A stretch of 34,852 nucleotides of DNA, from positions 1 through 34,852 of the forward strand of contig CAJXRS010000019.1 in the NCBI GenBank assembly GCA_913060555.1, in the 5' to 3' direction. Source of the stretch: an uncultured Gammaproteobacteria bacterium (GTDB lineage Bacteria > Pseudomonadota > Gammaproteobacteria > Pseudomonadales > Porticoccaceae). The notes under the pieces were generated by a model that searched no databases, had not been told where the DNA came from, and saw only the letters and a list, made by a program, of their open reading frames with translations. Made by a program: the position numbers and the translations under genes. This document shows positions 1 through 7,965 of this stretch, piece by piece; the first letter of the stretch is position 1; each line of letters starts with the position of its first letter.

Positions 1-786
1 GACGAAGGGGCCGTACTGGGCGATGGGTTCGTCGAGCGGTTTGCCGGCGAGCAGCAGCAGGCGGGCACCGTCGTTGCCGGCATGCAGGGGAAGCTGCTCG
101 CCGTCATCGAGCAGGGCGGCAGCATGGGTGCCCACGGTATCGCCAGCGATATCGGCGCTGCCTTCGAAGACGTAGACGAAGGCGTTGTGTGACTCTGGCA
201 GCGGGACTGTCAGTGATGCCTTGGCGGCAAGTTCGATATCGGCATAGATCGGCTCGGTGACCGGCGCCGCGATCGGCCCGCGCAGCAGCTGCCCGTCAAT
301 GGTCAGTGTGCCGGCAATCATCTTGATGCGCTGGCCGTTGCCGAGATCCTGCCAGGGCATATCGCTGGCCGGGATATCGCGATAGGCGGCCGGCTTCATC
401 TTGTCCTTGCCGGCGAGGTTGAGCCACAGCTGGAAGCCGCGGATGCGGCCTTCCTTTTGCTGCGGCATCTCCGAATGAATAATGCCGCGTCCGGCGGTCA
501 TCCATTGCACATCGCCGGGGCGCAGATCGCCGCGATTACCCATATGATCTTCGTGCAGCATATGGCCGTCGAGCATATAGGTGACGGTTTCAAAACCGCG
601 ATGCGGGTGCGAGGGAAAGCCGGCGATATAGTCATCGGCGTTGTCGCTGGAGAATTCATCCAGCATCAGAAACGGATCGAGCCGTGCCAGTTGTGACTGG
701 CCGAGGGTACGGCGCAAGCGTACGCCGGCACCATCGCTGGTGTTGACGCCCGGAATCACCCGGCGCACGGTTCGGTTGGTCATCAT
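1..786 (-). CDS. Pirin family protein (3' end cut by window edge)
   Basis: Pirins are bicupin iron proteins; several (E. coli YhhW and YhaK are relatives) have quercetin dioxygenase activity or respond to redox stress. I translated the minus strand from the ATG at 786-784. The cupin motif SHPHRGFETVTY lies at about residues 59-70 (metal ligands H60 and H62), and a later GIIHSEMP motif carries the other His and Glu ligands. The last visible residues, KPLDEPIAQYGPFV, match the conserved pirin C-terminal region, so only roughly 20-30 residues should be missing beyond base 1. The start overlaps the stop of the upstream hydroquinone reductase gene (ATGA), so the two are probably translationally coupled in one operon with azoR. 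Family assignment is secure; the substrate is unknown. Confidence 0.93.
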   Translation of the reverse strand, partial: MMTNRTVRRVIPGVNTSDGAGVRLRRTLGQSQLARLDPFLMLDEFSSDNADDYIAGFPSHPHRGFETVTYMLDGHMLHEDHMGNRGDLRPGDVQWMTAGRGIIHSEMPQQKEGRIRGFQLWLNLAGKDKMKPAAYRDIPASDMPWQDLGNGQRIKMIAGTLTIDGQLLRGPIAAPVTEPIYADIELAAKASLTVPLPESHNAFVYVFEGSADIAGDTVGTHAAALLDDGEQLPLHAGNDGARLLLLAGKPLDEPIAQYGPFV

Positions 787-1808
787 TTTTCTCCGGTAAA
801 TTGTTCTCCGGTAAAGTGCTCTCCGGCAAATTTTTCCGCCCGGTCGTGCGCCTGATCAAGATGCAATGCCGGGCCGATGGGTACGATGCGGGTCGGGTTG
901 ACGCTCGGGTGGCTGCGATAATAGTGCTGCTTGATATGCGTGAAGTTGCAGGTGTCGGCTATGCCCGGCTGCTGATACAGATCGCGCAGGTAGCCGCTCA
1001 GGTGCGGATAGTCGGCGATGCGCTGCCGGTTGCACTTGAAGTGACCGACGTACACCGCATCGAAGCGCACCAGGGTGGTGAACAGTCGCCAGTCAGCCTC
1101 GGTGAGGGTGTCGCCGGCCAGCCAGCGCTGCTGGCCGAGTAACGCATCCAGTGTGTCGAGGCGAGCGAACAACGCGGTGACGGCCTCCTCGTAAGCCGCT
1201 TGTGTGGTGGCAAAGCCGGCCTTGTAGACGCCGTTATTGATTTCATCGTAGATCGGCGCATTGAGGGCATCGATCTTTTCCCGCAACGCCTCGGGATAAT
1301 AATCGCCCGGTGTGGCGCCAATGCCATCGAAGGCAGCATTGAACATGCGGATGATGTCGGCAGACTCATTGCTGACGATGGTTTCCCGCGCGCGGTCCCA
1401 GAGCACCGGCACGGTGACGCGCCCGGAGTAATCCGGGTTGGCTTTCTGGTAGAGCTGATAGAGATGCTCCAGTCCGTAGAGGCGGTCGCCGGTGGCGCCG
1501 GGAAAGTCGTCGTTGAGCGGCCAGCCGCGCTCGAACATCAGCGGGTTGACCACCGATACATCGATCATCGATGCGAGCCCTTTGAGCTGGCGAAAGATCA
1601 GCGTGCGGTGCGCCCAGGGGCAGGCCAGCGACACATACAGGTGGTAGCGGCCGGCTTCGGCGGCGAAACCACCTTCGCCATCCGGTCCGGGGCGGCCATC
1701 GGCAGTGACCCAGTTGCGAAACTGGGCCGCCGAGCGTTCGAAGCGACCGCCGGTACTTTTGGTGTCGTACCACTGATCGTGCCATTGGCCGTCAATCAGT
1801 AATCCCAT
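783..1808 (-). CDS. yqjG: Glutathionyl-hydroquinone reductase (Xi-class glutathione transferase, YqjG/EcmB type)
   Basis: This cytoplasmic enzyme reduces glutathionyl-hydroquinones back to hydroquinones, recycling quinones that have reacted with glutathione. The 341-residue protein has the N-terminal GST fold with the family motif LACPWAHR; the catalytic cysteine is C63. Downstream are the family block NPLMFERGWPL and an all-helical C-terminal domain. Length and motif spacing match E. coli YqjG. It starts 27 bases after azoR and overlaps the pirin start by 4 bases, giving an azoR-yqjG-pirin operon for quinone or electrophile stress. Oddity: the C-terminus is a five-residue tandem repeat (KFAGE, HFTGE, QFTGE) encoded by a 15-bp DNA repeat. 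That tail is probably not part of the conserved fold. Confidence 0.95.
   Translation of the reverse strand: MGLLIDGQWHDQWYDTKSTGGRFERSAAQFRNWVTADGRPGPDGEGGFAAEAGRYHLYVSLACPWAHRTLIFRQLKGLASMIDVSVVNPLMFERGWPLNDDFPGATGDRLYGLEHLYQLYQKANPDYSGRVTVPVLWDRARETIVSNESADIIRMFNAAFDGIGATPGDYYPEALREKIDALNAPIYDEINNGVYKAGFATTQAAYEEAVTALFARLDTLDALLGQQRWLAGDTLTEADWRLFTTLVRFDAVYVGHFKCNRQRIADYPHLSGYLRDLYQQPGIADTCNFTHIKQHYYRSHPSVNPTRIVPIGPALHLDQAHDRAEKFAGEHFTGEQFTGEK
789..833. repeat. 15-bp tandem repeat, three imperfect copies, at the 3' end of yqjG
   Basis: Copies at 789-803, 804-818 and 819-833 share the core CTCCGGYAAA. On the minus strand they encode three successive (K/H/Q)F(A/T)GE pentapeptides immediately before the stop codon. 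The unit length keeps the reading frame. This looks like replication slippage at a gene end. Confidence 0.85.
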
Positions 1809-1835
1809 GATGATGCTCCCGTTGATGGACTGAGT

Positions 1836-2435
1836 TTACAGCGCCAGTTCGGCCACCTCGGCGAGCGCCCGTTGCAGCGCCTGCGCCTTGTGCTCGCTCA
1901 TGTTCATACCTTCGGCAAAGACAAAACGCACTTCGCTGAGACCGATAAAGCCGAGAAACTGGCGCAGGTACGGCACCTGATGATCACTGCCGGTGTCGGC
2001 ATATTGCCCGCCGCGTGCCGCCAGTACGGTGACCGGGGTGTTGTCGAGCAGGCCCACCGGGCCGTTTTCGGTGTAGCGGAAGGTTTCGCCGGCACGTGCC
2101 ACATGATCGATCCACGCCTTGAGCTGGCTGGGAATGCCGAAGTTGTACATCGGCAGACCGATGACGACGTGATCCGCCTGGCGCAGTTCCTCGATCAGCA
2201 CGTCGGACTCGGCAATCACCGCCTGCTGCGCCGCGTTGCGCTCTGCCGCCGGGGTAAAGAAGGCACTGACCCGTTCTGCGTCCAGATGCGGCAGCGCTGA
2301 GCCGGTCAGATCGCGCAGGGTGACCGCGCCGTCCGGGTGGGCCGCCTGCCAGCGCTCGATAAAGGCTGCGGCGAGCTGGCTGCTGTTGCCGTTGTCGCCG
2401 AACAGACTGGCGCGCAGATAAAGCAGGTTGGCCAT
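1836..2435 (-). CDS. azoR: FMN-dependent NADH:quinone oxidoreductase / azoreductase
   Basis: AzoR is a cytoplasmic flavodoxin-fold enzyme that reduces quinones (and azo dyes in vitro) by two electrons using NADH, avoiding semiquinone radicals. The 199-residue protein begins with the family pattern LLYLRASLFGDNGNSSQLA (FMN phosphate-binding loop), followed by IGLPMYNFGIPSQLKAWIDH and VLAARGGQY, both typical FMN-contacting segments. A good ribosome binding site (CAGGGAG) sits just upstream of the ATG at 2435. It is the first gene of the minus-strand azoR-yqjG-pirin operon and is divergent from a LysR gene, which is its likely regulator. The family call is firm; the natural substrate is inferred. 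Confidence 0.95.
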   Translation of the reverse strand: MANLLYLRASLFGDNGNSSQLAAAFIERWQAAHPDGAVTLRDLTGSALPHLDAERVSAFFTPAAERNAAQQAVIAESDVLIEELRQADHVVIGLPMYNFGIPSQLKAWIDHVARAGETFRYTENGPVGLLDNTPVTVLAARGGQYADTGSDHQVPYLRQFLGFIGLSEVRFVFAEGMNMSEHKAQALQRALAEVAELAL

Positions 2436-2551
2436 GAAGAAACTCCCTGAGTGACTGGATCGGGACCAGTATGGGTTCTTCTTTTATGATCATGAAGTGA
2501 ATATATTGGCGCTTATTGATCGAAAAAATAGATAATCCAGAGGCGAAGATC
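2436..2551. promoter_or_regulatory. Divergent promoter region between azoR and the LysR gene
   Basis: This AT-richer 116-bp stretch separates divergent azoR and the LysR gene. On the plus strand TTGGCG (2506-2511) and TAGATA (2529-2534) are 17 bp apart and could serve the LysR gene, which would rule out the TTG at 2516 as its start. An ATGATCAT palindrome (2486-2493) lies near the middle. A LysR-type site is expected here but I cannot define it from one sequence. Confidence 0.45.
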
Positions 2552-3457
2552 ATGCAGCTCAATGTTGCGCTGGAGCAGTGGCGCACCCTGCTGGCGGTGG
2601 TCGATGCCGGTGGCTATGCCGCGGCGGCAGAGGCGTTGAACAAGAGCCAGTCGGCGGTCAGCTATGCGATCCAGAAACTGGAGACCGTGCTTGGTGTGCG
2701 GGTATTTCGCCTCAGCGGGCGGCGCGCGGTGCTCACCGAAGCCGGCCAGATTCTCTATCGTCGCGCCCAGGCGCTGGTGGAGGAGGCCAGCCGCCTGGAG
2801 CTGTCGGCGGAGAATCTGGCCAGCGGCGTCGAGGCGCAAGTGTTGCTGGCGGTGGATGGCATCTATCCGGTGTGGTTGCTGCTGGACTGCCTGAAGCAGT
2901 TTGCTGTCGAGTTTCCGGAAACCCGGGTCGAGCTGATGGAAACCGTGCTCAGCGGTACCGATGAGGCACTGCTGCGCCATGAGGCGGATATCGTCATTAC
3001 CCCGCAGGTGCCGCCCGGTTTCATTGGCAGTGCCTTGATGCGGGCACGTTTTATTGCCGTCGCCCATCCGCGGCATCCGCTGCACCAGCTGGGTCGGCCG
3101 CTGACCTACCAGGACTTGCGCCGGCACCGCCAGCTGGTGGTGCGTGATTCCGGCAGTCGGCGCCTGGATGCCGGCTGGCTCGGCGCCGAGCAGCGCTGGA
3201 CGGTCAGCCACCTCAGCACCTCGATTCGTGCCGCCTGCATGGGGCTGGGCTTTGCCTGGTATCCGCAGGCGAAGATTCGTGCTGAATTGCAGCGCGGTGA
3301 GTTGCAACCGCTGACGCTGGAAGAGGGTGGGGCGCGTTACGCCGAGCTGTATCTGGTCTATGCAGAGGCGGATTATCGTGGGCCCGCAGTGCGGCGGCTG
3401 GGAGAGCTGTTGCTGGAAAAAAGTGCCGCGCTGGGGGGTAACGACAGCTCGCAATAA
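2552..3457 (+). CDS. LysR family transcriptional regulator (YhaJ-like), probable regulator of azoR operon
   Basis: This is a DNA-binding activator or repressor with an N-terminal winged helix-turn-helix (about residues 5-65, core AAAAEALNKSQSAVSYAIQKLE) followed by a periplasmic-binding-protein-like effector domain. I chose the ATG at 2552 because AGGCGAAG lies just upstream; a TTG at 2516 extends the frame by 12 residues but looks worse and may precede the transcription start. The resulting 301 residues are the usual LysR length. It is divergent from azoR-yqjG-pirin. In E. coli yqjG also lies near a LysR gene (yhaJ) and a pirin gene (yhaK), so the grouping has precedent. The effector is unknown; a quinone or other electrophile is the natural guess. 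Confidence 0.92.
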   Translation: MQLNVALEQWRTLLAVVDAGGYAAAAEALNKSQSAVSYAIQKLETVLGVRVFRLSGRRAVLTEAGQILYRRAQALVEEASRLELSAENLASGVEAQVLLAVDGIYPVWLLLDCLKQFAVEFPETRVELMETVLSGTDEALLRHEADIVITPQVPPGFIGSALMRARFIAVAHPRHPLHQLGRPLTYQDLRRHRQLVVRDSGSRRLDAGWLGAEQRWTVSHLSTSIRAACMGLGFAWYPQAKIRAELQRGELQPLTLEEGGARYAELYLVYAEADYRGPAVRRLGELLLEKSAALGGNDSSQ

Positions 3458-3473
3458 AGGATGAGGCCTGCGC

Positions 3474-3502
3474 TTGTCAGGTAGCAGTTTGGCTGGTAGA
3501 TT
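3474..3502 (+). promoter_or_regulatory. Candidate sigma-70 promoter for tRNA-Val
   Basis: TTGTCA (3474-3479) and TAGATT (3497-3502) are separated by 17 bp. The predicted start of transcription would lie a few bases before the tRNA 5' end at 3516. This is a sequence match only. Confidence 0.55.
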
Positions 3503-3515
3503 AGCCGGCCTTTTC

Positions 3516-3592
3516 AGGCACGTAGCTCAGTTGGTTAGAGCACCACCTTGACATGGTGGGGGTCGGTGGTTCGAGTCCACTCGTGCCTACCA
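3516..3592 (+). tRNA. tRNA-Val (anticodon GAC)
   Basis: A 77-nt cloverleaf: acceptor stem AGGCACG (3516-3522) pairs with CGTGCCT (3582-3588), the D arm is GCTC...GAGC, the anticodon stem CCACC/GGTGG encloses TTGACAT with anticodon GAC at 3550-3552, and the T arm contains GGTTCGAGTCC. The CCA end is encoded. It lies about 100 bp upstream of thrS with no obvious terminator between, so the two may be co-transcribed. Confidence 0.97.
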
Positions 3593-3649
3593 AACGATCG
3601 GGTGCGGATAGGCGGACGAGCTTCGCTATCTGTAGTCGGCAATTCGCAC

Positions 3650-3670
3650 GTGGCCTTTGGTAGGGGCCAC
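3650..3670 (+). promoter_or_regulatory. Putative thrS operator hairpin mimicking the tRNA-Thr(GGU) anticodon arm
   Basis: GTGGCC (3650-3655) pairs perfectly with GGCCAC (3665-3670); adding the T3656-G3664 wobble leaves a 7-nt loop TTGGTAG (3657-3663). Read as an anticodon loop, U33 is followed by GGU and then A37, which is the tRNA-Thr(GGU) anticodon. In E. coli, threonyl-tRNA synthetase represses its own translation by binding a leader hairpin that imitates the tRNA-Thr anticodon arm. This hairpin ends 23 bases before the thrS ATG, a suitable place to block ribosome access. A weaker stem, GATAG (3607-3611) with CTATC (3626-3630), lies upstream. The function is inferred. Confidence 0.6.
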
Positions 3671-3693
3671 CACTGAACGCCGGGGTCAATTTC

Positions 3694-5628
3694 ATGCCGA
3701 GTATTTCCCTGCCCGATGGCAGCCGCCGGGAATATCCCGCGCCTGTCACTGTGGCCGAGGTCGCCGCGGATATCGGCGCCGGCCTGGCCAAGGCCGCGTT
3801 GGCCGGACGGGTCGACGGTCGCCTGGTCGATACCAGTTACCCCATCGCGGGTGATGCCGCCCTGGAGATCGTCACTGCCCGGGATTCCGAGGGCGTCGAG
3901 GTCATCCGGCACTCCTGCGCCCATCTGCTGGCGCAGGCGGTGAAGGAGCTGTTTCCCGGCGCTCAGGTGACCATAGGCCCGGTGATCGAGGACGGTTTTT
4001 ACTATGATTTCGCCTTCGATCGCGCCTTTACTCCGGAGGATTTGCAGGCCATCGAGGACCGCATGCGCGAGCTCGCGCAGGCCGATCTGCAGGTCCAGCG
4101 CCGAGAGATGCCTCGCGATGAGGCTGTCGCCCTGTTTCGCGGCATGGGCGAGGAGTACAAGGCGGAAATCATCGCCGCCATCCCGGCAGCGGAGGCGATC
4201 TCCCTCTACAGTCAGGGAGATTTCGTCGATCTGTGTCGCGGGCCCCACGTGCCCAGTACCGGTAAGATTCCTGCGTTCAAGCTCACCAAGGTCGCGGGTG
4301 CCTATTGGCGCGGTGACGCCCGCAACGCCATGCTGCAGCGGATCTATGGCACAGCCTGGCCGAACCGCAAGGAGCTCGACGCCTACCTGCATCGTCAGGC
4401 GGAGGCGGAAAAGCGCGATCATCGCCGGCTCGGCCGCCGCCTGGACTTGTTCCACATCCAGGAAGAGGCGCCGGGCATGGTGTTCTGGCACCCGCGCGGT
4501 TGGATGCTGTATACCGAGATCGAGCGCTACATGCGCGACCGGCAGCGTGCCCACGGATACCGCGAGATCCGCACCCCGCAACTGGTCGACTTCTCGCTGT
4601 GGCAGCGCTCCGGGCATGCCGACAAGTTCGGCGCAGACATGTTTTCGCTGCAGATGGATGAGCGCGCCTTCGCCATCAAGCCCATGAATTGTCCCTGCCA
4701 CGTCCAGGTGTACAATCAGGGTCTGCGCAGCTATCGTGATCTGCCGCTGCGGCTCGCCGAGTTCGGTTCCTGCCACCGCAACGAGCCTTCCGGTTCCCTG
4801 CACGGGCTGATGCGCGTGCGCGGCTTTACCCAGGACGACGCCCACATCTTCTGTACCGAGGCGCAGATTCAGGAGGAGGTGGCGAGGTTCATCGATTTTC
4901 TGCACGGCGTCTATGCGGATTTCGGTTTCGATGAGGTCATCTATCGGCTTTCGACCCGGCCCGAGCAGCGCGTCGGTTCGGATGAGATCTGGGATCGGGC
5001 CGAGCAAGCGTTGGCCGAGGCGCTGAATCACCAGGGGCTCGAGTGGGAGCTGTTGCCGGGGGAGGGCGCCTTCTACGGCCCCAAGATCGAGTTTTCGCTC
5101 AAGGACGTCCTCGGCCGGGTCTGGCAGCTGGGTACCATCCAGGTGGATTTTTCCATGCCCGAGCGCCTCGGAGCCCAATACGTGGCGGCCGATGATTCCC
5201 GCCAAGTGCCGGTGATGCTCCATCGTGCGGTGCTGGGCTCCTTCGAGCGATTCATCGGTATTCTCATCGAGCACTACGAAGGTGCCTTTCCCGCTTGGCT
5301 GGCGCCGGTGCAGGCGGTGGTGCTCAATATTACCGACCGCCAGGCGGATTACGCCAAGTCAGTGACAGAAACCTTGCAAAACAAGGGGTTCCGGGTTGAA
5401 AATGACTTGAGAAACGAGAAGATCGGCTTTAAGATTCGCGAGCACACCCTGCTCAAGACTCCCTATCTGCTGATCGTTGGAGATCGGGAGACGGAAACCC
5501 AATCGGTTGCGATTCGCACCCGTGAAGGTGAGGACCTAGGCTCTCTGAGTTTGGACCGGTTCGTTGACCTTCTCGGCGACAGCGTGCGTGAGCGCGGCAG
5601 GGGCACCAAGACAACTAGCGCGGAGTAG
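3694..5628 (+). CDS. thrS: Threonine--tRNA ligase
   Basis: This enzyme charges tRNA-Thr with threonine and edits mischarged seryl-tRNA. The 644-residue protein has an N-terminal TGS domain (about 1-61), the editing domain with HSCAH (H73, H77) and CRGPH (C181, H185), the class II catalytic core with zinc ligands C333 (MNCPCH), H384 and H510, and a C-terminal anticodon-binding domain from about residue 535. Zinc residues sit within one position of E. coli ThrRS. The ATG at 3694 gives the normal N-terminus (MPSISLPDG). Its ribosome binding site is weak (CGGGG), which fits translational control through the upstream hairpin. It heads the thrS-infC-rpmI-rplT-pheS-pheT-ihfA block; infC begins six bases after its stop. 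Confidence 0.98.
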   Translation: MPSISLPDGSRREYPAPVTVAEVAADIGAGLAKAALAGRVDGRLVDTSYPIAGDAALEIVTARDSEGVEVIRHSCAHLLAQAVKELFPGAQVTIGPVIEDGFYYDFAFDRAFTPEDLQAIEDRMRELAQADLQVQRREMPRDEAVALFRGMGEEYKAEIIAAIPAAEAISLYSQGDFVDLCRGPHVPSTGKIPAFKLTKVAGAYWRGDARNAMLQRIYGTAWPNRKELDAYLHRQAEAEKRDHRRLGRRLDLFHIQEEAPGMVFWHPRGWMLYTEIERYMRDRQRAHGYREIRTPQLVDFSLWQRSGHADKFGADMFSLQMDERAFAIKPMNCPCHVQVYNQGLRSYRDLPLRLAEFGSCHRNEPSGSLHGLMRVRGFTQDDAHIFCTEAQIQEEVARFIDFLHGVYADFGFDEVIYRLSTRPEQRVGSDEIWDRAEQALAEALNHQGLEWELLPGEGAFYGPKIEFSLKDVLGRVWQLGTIQVDFSMPERLGAQYVAADDSRQVPVMLHRAVLGSFERFIGILIEHYEGAFPAWLAPVQAVVLNITDRQADYAKSVTETLQNKGFRVENDLRNEKIGFKIREHTLLKTPYLLIVGDRETETQSVAIRTREGEDLGSLSLDRFVDLLGDSVRERGRGTKTTSAE

Positions 5629-5634
5629 CGGGTT

Positions 5635-6180
5635 ATCAAAAAAAGTTATGGCAAGGGCCAAGGCAAGCGCGCCCGGCTGAACGACGAAATCGACGATGTA
5701 CGTGAAGTGCGCCTGATCGACGGCGATGGAGAACAGGCCGGCATAGTGCCCATCGAGGAGGCGCTGAAGGCCGCTTCGGAGGCTACCCTGGACTTGGTCG
5801 AAATTGCTCCGGATGCGGAGCCGCCGGTCTGCAAGCTGATGGATTACGGCAAGCATATCTTCGAGGCCAAGAAGCAGCAGGCGGCACAACGCAAGAAGCA
5901 GAAGCAGACCCAGGTCAAGGAGATGAAATTCCGCCCGGGTACGGACGAGGCGGATTACCAGATCAAGCTGCGCAACCTGCGGCGCTTCCTCGAACAAGGG
6001 GACAAGGCCAAGGTGACGTTGAGGTATCGGGGCCGGGAAATGGCCCACCAGGAGTTGGGCATGGAGATGCTCAAGCGCATCGAAAAGGATCTCGAAGAGC
6101 TGGGTGCGGTGGAACAGTTTCCCAAGATGGAAGGCCGTCAGCTGACCATGGTGATCGCGCCGCGCAGCAAGAAGAAGTAA
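5635..6180 (+). CDS. infC: Translation initiation factor IF-3, with ATC start codon
   Basis: IF-3 binds the 30S subunit, prevents premature 50S joining and rejects non-canonical start codons. The N-domain (LNDEI...[15 protein letters not shown]...[14 protein letters not shown]), lysine-rich linker and C-domain ([34 protein letters not shown]-like [11 protein letters not shown]) are complete. No ATG, GTG or TTG precedes the conserved N-terminal segment in frame: the frame opens after the thrS stop and the first plausible start is ATC at 5635, with GGAG at 5622-5625 at 9-nt spacing. A GTG at 5707 would delete conserved N-domain sequence. Rare AUU or AUC starts are a known infC trait that lets IF-3 repress itself. 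With the ATC start the protein has 181 residues, like E. coli IF-3. Confidence 0.93.
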   Translation: MKKSYGKGQGKRARLNDEIDDVREVRLIDGDGEQAGIVPIEEALKAASEATLDLVEIAPDAEPPVCKLMDYGKHIFEAKKQQAAQRKKQKQTQVKEMKFRPGTDEADYQIKLRNLRRFLEQGDKAKVTLRYRGREMAHQELGMEMLKRIEKDLEELGAVEQFPKMEGRQLTMVIAPRSKKK

Positions 6181-6250
6181 TCGCCGACCGTGCTCAGCCG
6201 CTTGGCAGGCTGACCGGCGGTTTTATCACTACCCTACCAGGAGGTAGCCA

Positions 6251-6442
6251 ATGCCAAAGATGAAGGTCCATAGCGGAGCCGCCAAGCGGTTCAAGAAAAC
6301 CGCTGCGGGATACAAGCACAAGCGGGCGTTCAAGAGCCATATCCTTACCAAGATGACGACCAAACGCAAACGCCAGTTGCGCGGAACTCAGATTCTGAAT
6401 CTGTCCGACGCGCCCCTGGTCGATCGCATGCTGCGGCGTTGA
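6251..6442 (+). CDS. rpmI: 50S ribosomal protein L35
   Basis: This is a small basic component of the large ribosomal subunit. The 63-residue sequence begins [17 protein letters not shown] and contains the family run [25 protein letters not shown] strong ribosome binding site, CAGGAGG, precedes the ATG. It lies between infC and rplT in the conserved order. In E. coli, L20 represses this gene through RNA structure in the infC-rpmI region. The 70-nt gap here (6181-6250) can form short stems such as CAGCC/GGCTG (6195-6212), but I cannot show an L20 site. Confidence 0.98.
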   Translation: MPKMKVHSGAAKRFKKTAAGYKHKRAFKSHILTKMTTKRKRQLRGTQILNLSDAPLVDRMLRR

Positions 6443-6467
6443 TCGAAACTCGACGGGAGGAACCATC

Positions 6468-6824
6468 ATGGCAAGAGTAAAACGTGGTGTTACCGCGCAC
6501 CGCCGGCACAAAAAGATCCTGCGTCAGGCCAAGGGATATTACGGAGCACGCAGCCGCGTCTTTCGGGTAGCCAAGCAGGCGGTCATCAAGGCAGGGCAAT
6601 ATGCCTACCGCGATCGACGGGTCAAGAAGCGCACTTTCCGGGCGCTCTGGATTACCAGAATCAACGCCCAGGCCCGCGCCGAGGGCATCACCTACAGCCA
6701 GCTGATCGCCGGCCTGAAGCGGGCCAACATCCAACTCGATCGCAGAGTGCTGGCGGACCTGGCGGTGCATGACAAAGCCGCGTTTGCCAGCATTGCCGCA
6801 CAGGCCAAGACCGCTCTGGGCTAA
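6468..6824 (+). CDS. rplT: 50S ribosomal protein L20
   Basis: L20 is a primary 23S rRNA-binding protein needed early in 50S assembly. The 118-residue protein has the standard start [18 protein letters not shown] and the conserved blocks [19 protein letters not shown] and [18 protein letters not shown]; the C-terminal half, which in E. coli acts as translational repressor, is intact. A GGGAGG ribosome binding site precedes the ATG. The rpmI-rplT spacing is 25 bp. A terminator-like hairpin follows at 6858-6889. Confidence 0.98.
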   Translation: MARVKRGVTAHRRHKKILRQAKGYYGARSRVFRVAKQAVIKAGQYAYRDRRVKKRTFRALWITRINAQARAEGITYSQLIAGLKRANIQLDRRVLADLAVHDKAAFASIAAQAKTALG

Positions 6825-7952
<1,128 letters not shown>

Positions 7953-7965
7953 TCCGGGGTAGGCG

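Noticed and set aside
3458-3592. tRNA-Val as an attachment site for an integrated element to its left
   Set aside because: No integrase, no second copy of the tRNA 3' end and no mobility gene was seen in 1-3457.
3535-5274. Long open frame of 579 codons antisense to thrS
   Set aside because: It mirrors thrS in a high-GC sequence, runs through the tRNA-Val gene, and its translation has no recognisable motif.
5648-5707. ATG at 5648 or GTG at 5707 as infC start
   Set aside because: The ATG is out of frame and the GTG would delete conserved IF-3 N-domain residues; ATC at 5635 has the ribosome binding site.
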